Below, piece by piece: positions 13,591 to 16,584 of a stretch of 16,584 bases of DNA. The stretch spans positions 1 to 16,584 of the forward strand of contig CAXYVG010000081.1 of the NCBI GenBank assembly GCA_964292325.1, read 5' to 3'. Positions within the stretch are counted from its first letter, which is position 1. The number at the start of each line of letters is the position of its first letter. The position numbers were made by a program, and so were the translations under genes. The notes beneath the pieces are model-generated. The model was not told the DNA's origin, did no database searches, and saw only the letters and a list, made by a program, of their open reading frames with translations. This DNA is from CTSoil-075 sp964292325. Its GTDB lineage: Bacteria; Bacillota; Negativicutes; DSM-13327.

Positions 13591-14805
13591 ATGGATGCAA
13601 GCGAGAGAGTGGCTGTGCTTTCCATTGCTATAAATCTTGTTATATTTGGAATAAAGTATTTGTCTGCGATTGCTTCTGGGAGCATTGCTCTAAGGGCGGA
13701 AGCATTTCATAGTTTTGCAGACTTTATTGCGGCTGTAACAGTGTTTGTAGGGGTGAAGCTTGCTAAGCGAAAAATAAAGTCTTTTCCATATGGTCTTTAC
13801 AAAATAGAAAATCTAATGTCCGTGGTGATCTCTTTAGTAATTCTTTATTCAGGTTATGAGATTGTTTTAGAAGTGATTAATAAGAGTCAAGAGGGATTGA
13901 AAGATTCGTGGCTTGCCATAGCAAGCTTGCTAGTTTCTATAGCACTTACATTTTGGTTTTCTCGTTATGAAATGAAGATAGGGCAAGAAATCAATTCACC
14001 AATTCTTCTAGCTGATGCAAAACACATTCGTCTTGACGTATTGAGCAATGTCGTGGTTTTATTTGCGATTGTTTCAAGTATGATAGGCTATCACTTAGAC
14101 AAAATAGCGGCGGTTATCATTGTTGGTTTTATTATAAAAACAGGTTTTCAAATATTAAAGGATGGGGTAAGGGTACTTTTAGACGCATCCTTGGATTATG
14201 AAACGCTTAGCAAAGTAGAAAAAATTATTATGGATACACCTCAAGTAGTTAGCGTGAAAACGTTAATCGGACGTAATTCCGGAAGATTTAAATTTATAGA
14301 AACCAGTATAGTGATTAAAACGCGTGACTTGAATAAAGCACATTTTGTTGCAGATGAGATAGAAGGGCGTATTAAAGAGCAGGTTAAAAATATTGACCAG
14401 ATTCTTATACATTATGAACCAATACAGAAGGAGCAGATTGTCTATGCGCTACCATTAAACGAGGATCAATTTTCAATCAGCAGTCATTTTGGCGAAGCCT
14501 TATGTTTTATGTTTGTAACCTTTGATATAGGGAATAAAACAGCGAAAAAGATCGATGTCGTGGAGAATCCTTTCAGCAAAACTGAAAAGGGCAAAGGAAT
14601 CTTGTCGGCTGAATTTATGGCAAAAAAGATGGTTGATTTCGTTTTGGTGAAAAACGGCTTTCATAGCAAGGGACCTTCTTATGTATTTTCAGATGCTAAT
14701 ATCGAAGTGATTGTGACAGATGAATCGACTCCAGAAAGTGCATTTGAAAAAAGAGGGTTAATGCTTTCCGATATTCCATTGAATAAGAGTGTTCTCACAA
14801 AGTAA
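13591..14805 (+). CDS. Cation diffusion facilitator transporter fused to a NifX/NifB-like domain
   Basis: A 404-residue membrane protein. Residues 1-195 hold six hydrophobic segments (about 7-28, 41-56, 74-96, 107-124, 148-166, 171-189) of a CDF exporter. Both paired metal-site motifs are kept: H40 and D44 (HSFAD) in segment 2 and H145 and D149 (HIRLD) in segment 5. An H/D pair rather than D/D in segment 2 fits several metals, so zinc, iron or manganese cannot be told apart. The CDF cytoplasmic domain is about 203-278. Residues 283-384 then match the dinitrogenase iron-molybdenum cofactor (NifX/NifB-like) fold, with SSHFGEALCFMFVTFDI and NPFSKTEKGKG. ATG 13591 follows GGAAGGAG; the TTG at 13582 lies too close to it. 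The fusion ties metal export to a cofactor-binding or metal-sensing domain. Confidence 0.85.
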   Translation: MDASERVAVLSIAINLVIFGIKYLSAIASGSIALRAEAFHSFADFIAAVTVFVGVKLAKRKIKSFPYGLYKIENLMSVVISLVILYSGYEIVLEVINKSQEGLKDSWLAIASLLVSIALTFWFSRYEMKIGQEINSPILLADAKHIRLDVLSNVVVLFAIVSSMIGYHLDKIAAVIIVGFIIKTGFQILKDGVRVLLDASLDYETLSKVEKIIMDTPQVVSVKTLIGRNSGRFKFIETSIVIKTRDLNKAHFVADEIEGRIKEQVKNIDQILIHYEPIQKEQIVYALPLNEDQFSISSHFGEALCFMFVTFDIGNKTAKKIDVVENPFSKTEKGKGILSAEFMAKKMVDFVLVKNGFHSKGPSYVFSDANIEVIVTDESTPESAFEKRGLMLSDIPLNKSVLTK

Positions 14806-14883
14806 GTTAAAAATAACTACTAATAACAACAGATCGTAAAATATCAAGCGACAATAGGAAGCAAAGGTATATGTAATACTCTT

Positions 14884-14932
14884 AAAAATTCGTAGAAACA
14901 GTGGGACAGATGCATTGTTTCTACGAATTTTT
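14884..14932 (+). terminator. Intrinsic terminator after the CDF-NifX gene
   Basis: AAAAATTCGTAGAAACA (14884-14900) pairs perfectly over 17 bp with TGTTTCTACGAATTTTT (14916-14932), loop of 15 bases. The right arm ends in five T and is followed by GTTT, and the left arm begins with five A, so it could act on both strands. The inner part belongs to the sequence repeated near 15976. Confidence 0.8.
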
Positions 14933-15442
14933 GTTTGCGACAATCTTGTTATACGTGCTACTTAATAGTTACAGTTTCAATTCATACATATATTTTGTTT
15001 TATGCAGTGCTAATGATATAATGATAGGGACTTAATTTTAGGGGGCGATCATCCATGTGTCGCATTAATCCAAAAGTAGATTTTGCATTTAAAAAATTAT
15101 TTGGCAGTGCAGAAAATATTGATATATTAACAGATTTTGTGAACTCGGTGTTAGAAGAAGGTGCGAAAACAGCGGGTGAGGTCTTTTATCCCATCACAGA
15201 GCTCACACTCAAGAATCCGTATAACCTATCAGACTATGAAAAAGGTAAAATGACGATATTAGATATTAAGGCACAAGATAGTCGAGGAACTTGGTATGAC
15301 ATTGAGATGCAAATTGCAGAGCAAGGTTATTATGATAAAAGAGCCTTTTATTATTGGGCGAAGATGTATGTCGATCAATTAGAATCTGGAAAAGGTTTTA
15401 TTGAACTACGCAAAACAGTAGGTATTCATTTATTAGATTTTG
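14893..15442 (+). repeat. Direct repeat copy 1: hairpin, promoter and start of the Rpn gene
   Basis: From TAGAAACAGTGGGA at 14893 to base 15442 this sequence is matched by 15976-16529. The non-coding part has scattered differences and small length changes. The coding part is offset by exactly 1087 bases and differs at only four positions over 388 bases. Confidence 0.9.
14995..15022 (+). promoter_or_regulatory. Promoter of Rpn gene copy 1
   Basis: TATAAT (15017-15022) preceded by TGA gives an extended -10 (TGNTATAAT). A weak -35 TTGTTT lies at 14995-15000 with a 16-base spacer, or TTTGTT with 17. The gene follows after 32 bases with GGGGG as ribosome site. Confidence 0.7.
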
Positions 15443-15921
15443 ATTATTTAGAAGAAGCGAATTATCATAATGTCTATCGAATTTACAATGTGGGCAGTCA
15501 TAAACCATTGTCCGATTTATTTGAACTACATTTCATTGAGATGCAGAAATTATCCAAACCATTAACAGAACTTCGTTCTAATCTAGATCGCTGGGTTACA
15601 TTTTTAAATCGAGCGTATGAGTATGAAAAAAATAACATCCCTGCTGAACTGGCAGATGATGAGCAGATTAAAAAGGCCATTGAAAATTTAGATGTGATGC
15701 ATTTAAGTGGCAAGGAACGAGAGTATTATGAAAATGATTTAAAGAAAATGTTAATTGATAAAGATACGTTACAGACTGCGGAATTAAAAGGCATGCAAAG
15801 AGGTGCGAAACAAAGAGAAATTGATATCGCTCTTAAAATGTTAGTCGCAGGTAGCCCTGTTGAATTCATTTCGCAAATAACTAGCTTATCACTAGATGAA
15901 GTTCGCAAATTGCAAGATTAA
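15055..15921 (+). CDS. Rpn family recombination-promoting nuclease / PD-(D/E)XK transposase-like protein
   Basis: A 288-residue protein of the Rpn/PD-(D/E)XK nuclease-family transposase group (PF12784-like). It begins MCRINPKVDFAFKKLFGSAE, the usual start for this family. The nuclease core shows LDIK (D70, K72) followed 14 residues after D70 by DIEMQ (E84, Q86), which fits the D...ExQ variant of the active site. The C-terminal region is helical and charged. Family members such as E. coli RpnA are DNA endonucleases that raise recombination; some act in phage defence. It has its own promoter and ribosome site and is separated from the CDF gene by a terminator, so it is an independent unit. A nearly identical but truncated copy follows. 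Confidence 0.85.
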   Translation: MCRINPKVDFAFKKLFGSAENIDILTDFVNSVLEEGAKTAGEVFYPITELTLKNPYNLSDYEKGKMTILDIKAQDSRGTWYDIEMQIAEQGYYDKRAFYYWAKMYVDQLESGKGFIELRKTVGIHLLDFDYLEEANYHNVYRIYNVGSHKPLSDLFELHFIEMQKLSKPLTELRSNLDRWVTFLNRAYEYEKNNIPAELADDEQIKKAIENLDVMHLSGKEREYYENDLKKMLIDKDTLQTAELKGMQRGAKQREIDIALKMLVAGSPVEFISQITSLSLDEVRKLQD

Positions 15922-15927
15922 GGACTC

Positions 15928-15954
15928 TGTCAGGGGAACGGTACTTTTTTGGCA
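15928..15954. repeat. Possible degenerate REP-like element
   Basis: TGTCAGGGGAACGGTAC followed by T-rich bases and TGGCA has imperfect inverted ends (TGTCA at 15928-15932, TGGCA at 15950-15954). It resembles, from memory, short elements built on GGGGAACGGT between TGTCA ends that recur in Firmicute intergenic regions. It lies just after the Rpn stop. A single copy cannot prove it. Confidence 0.3.
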
Positions 15955-15977
15955 CAATATAAATGGAGAAATATATA

Positions 15978-16004
15978 GAAACAGTGGGATAGGTGTACTG
16001 TTTC
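15978..16004. repeat. Hairpin in the leader of copy 2
   Basis: GAAACAGT (15978-15985) pairs with ACTGTTTC (15997-16004), 8 bp, loop of 11 bases. It is the counterpart of the CDF terminator core at 14895-14920, having lost the outer AAAAATTCGT arm and the T-run. It is therefore unlikely to terminate well. Confidence 0.55.
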
Positions 16005-16081
16005 AAACAGTCTGAATGTGTGTGCGACAATCTCGTTATATGTGCTACCTAATAGTTACAGTTTCAACTCATACATATATT

Positions 16082-16109
16082 TTGTTTTATGCAGTGCTAA
16101 TGATATAAT
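16082..16109 (+). promoter_or_regulatory. Promoter of Rpn gene copy 2
   Basis: TTGTTT (16082-16087), 16 bases, TATAAT (16104-16109) with the same extended TGA as copy 1. The element is unchanged, so the truncated gene is probably still transcribed. Confidence 0.65.
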
Positions 16110-16141
16110 GATAGTGACTTAATCTTAGGGGGCGATCTTCC

Positions 16142-16552
16142 ATGTGCCGCATTAATCCAAAAGTAGATTTTGCATTCAAAAAATTATTTGGCAGTGCAGA
16201 AAATATTGATATATTAACAGATCTTGTGAACTCGGTGTTAGAAGAAGGTGCGAAAACAGCGGGTGAGGTATTTTATCCCATCACAGAGCTCACACTCAAG
16301 AATCCGTATAACCTATCAGACTATGAAAAAGGTAAAATGACGATATTAGATATTAAGGCACAAGATAGTCGAGGAACTTGGTATGACATTGAGATGCAAA
16401 TTGCAGAGCAAGGTTATTATGATAAAAGAGCCTTTTATTATTGGGCGAAGATGTATGTCGATCAATTAGAATCTGGAAAAGGTTTTATTGAACTACGCAA
16501 AACAGTAGGTATTCATTTATTAGATTTTGGTAACTATTCAGTAGCTCTCTAA
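16142..16552 (+). pseudogene. Truncated second copy of the Rpn nuclease gene
   Basis: The first 129 residues match the 288-residue copy at 15055 except for one change (F28 to L). After HLLDF the reading frame runs into unrelated sequence, adds GNYSVAL and stops at TAA 16550-16552. The putative catalytic residues D70, K72, E84 and Q86 are all kept, but the C-terminal half is gone. The promoter and GGGGG ribosome site are intact, so a short product could be made; whether it folds is unknown. The break at 16529/16530 probably reflects insertion of another element or a recombination event. Confidence 0.8.
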
Positions 16553-16584
16553 AATCTGTGGATAACTCAGGCCTTGAAGGCCTG
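16530..16584. other. Foreign sequence beyond the Rpn breakpoint, with terminal palindrome
   Basis: This sequence has no match in copy 1. It contains TGTGGATAA (16557-16565), which reads TTATCCACA on the other strand, and a perfect 17-base palindrome CAGGCCTT-G-AAGGCCTG (16568-16584) running to the window end. It could be the left end of an inserted element, but the other end lies outside the window, so no inverted-repeat or target-duplication test is possible here. Confidence 0.4.

Larger units (their letters stand above)
15976..16529 (+). repeat. Direct repeat copy 2
   Basis: Second copy of 14893-15442. Bases 16271-16529 are identical to 15184-15442 (259 bases). The four coding differences all lie in the first 130 bases of the gene. 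Identity stops abruptly at 16529. Confidence 0.9.

Noticed and set aside
14893..16529. Two repeats considered as a CRISPR or IS pair.
   Set aside because: The repeat unit is over 500 bases and consists of a promoter and gene start; there are no short spaced repeats, and no transposon ends are visible at the left border.
16557..16565. TGTGGATAA, a perfect DnaA-box match on the minus strand, as a hint of an origin.
   Set aside because: A single 9-base match without a cluster, AT-rich unwinding region or dnaA/dnaN context is not an origin.

Overview
The window looks like a chromosome segment of an AT-rich, low-GC Gram-positive-lineage anaerobe. The gene order gmk, rpoZ, coaBC, metK, priA, def, fmt, DUF116, rsmB, rlmN, the S-box riboswitch before metK, and the mix of DUF5320, DUF134 and Rpn-nuclease genes suggest a spore-forming Negativicute (Sporomusaceae, Pelosinus-like). 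That placement is inferred from gene order and protein character; no search was run. Almost everything lies on the + strand.

Region 1 (1-10429) is housekeeping and tightly packed. The tail of guanylate kinase is followed by the RNA polymerase omega subunit and the bifunctional coenzyme A enzyme CoaBC. Next comes a SAM-I (S-box) riboswitch, whose expression platform can be read as mutually exclusive antiterminator and terminator stems, controlling S-adenosylmethionine synthetase (metK). After a terminator come replication restart helicase PriA, peptide deformylase, Met-tRNA formyltransferase, a Cys-rich membrane protein (DUF116), the 16S rRNA m5C methyltransferase RsmB and the 23S/tRNA m2A methyltransferase RlmN. 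MetK makes the SAM used by RsmB and RlmN; Fmt and Def act at the two ends of the N-formyl-methionine cycle.

Region 2 (10430-14932) is accessory. It opens with a 27-bp perfect hairpin right after rlmN, then a 36-residue membrane peptide gene with its own terminator. A strong promoter carrying repeated CATATGC motifs then drives a small glycine-rich DUF5320 gene, a DUF134 helix-turn-helix regulator, a flavin-reductase-like protein, a frameshifted remnant of a SPASM radical-SAM enzyme, a COG0731-type radical-SAM protein, and a cation-diffusion-facilitator transporter fused to a NifX/NifB-like (dinitrogenase Fe-Mo cofactor) domain. Together these suggest a metal or Fe-S handling locus controlled by the DUF134 protein. 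The locus is partly decayed: DUF5320 carries an in-frame stop that cuts off its coiled-coil tail, and the SPASM enzyme is only a C-terminal fragment.

Region 3 (14893-16584) is a direct repeat of a promoter plus Rpn-type PD-(D/E)XK nuclease gene. The first copy is full length (288 aa). The second is nearly identical but broken after residue 129, at base 16529/16530, where unrelated sequence with a perfect palindrome begins. This is probably a mobile-element insertion or recombination junction.
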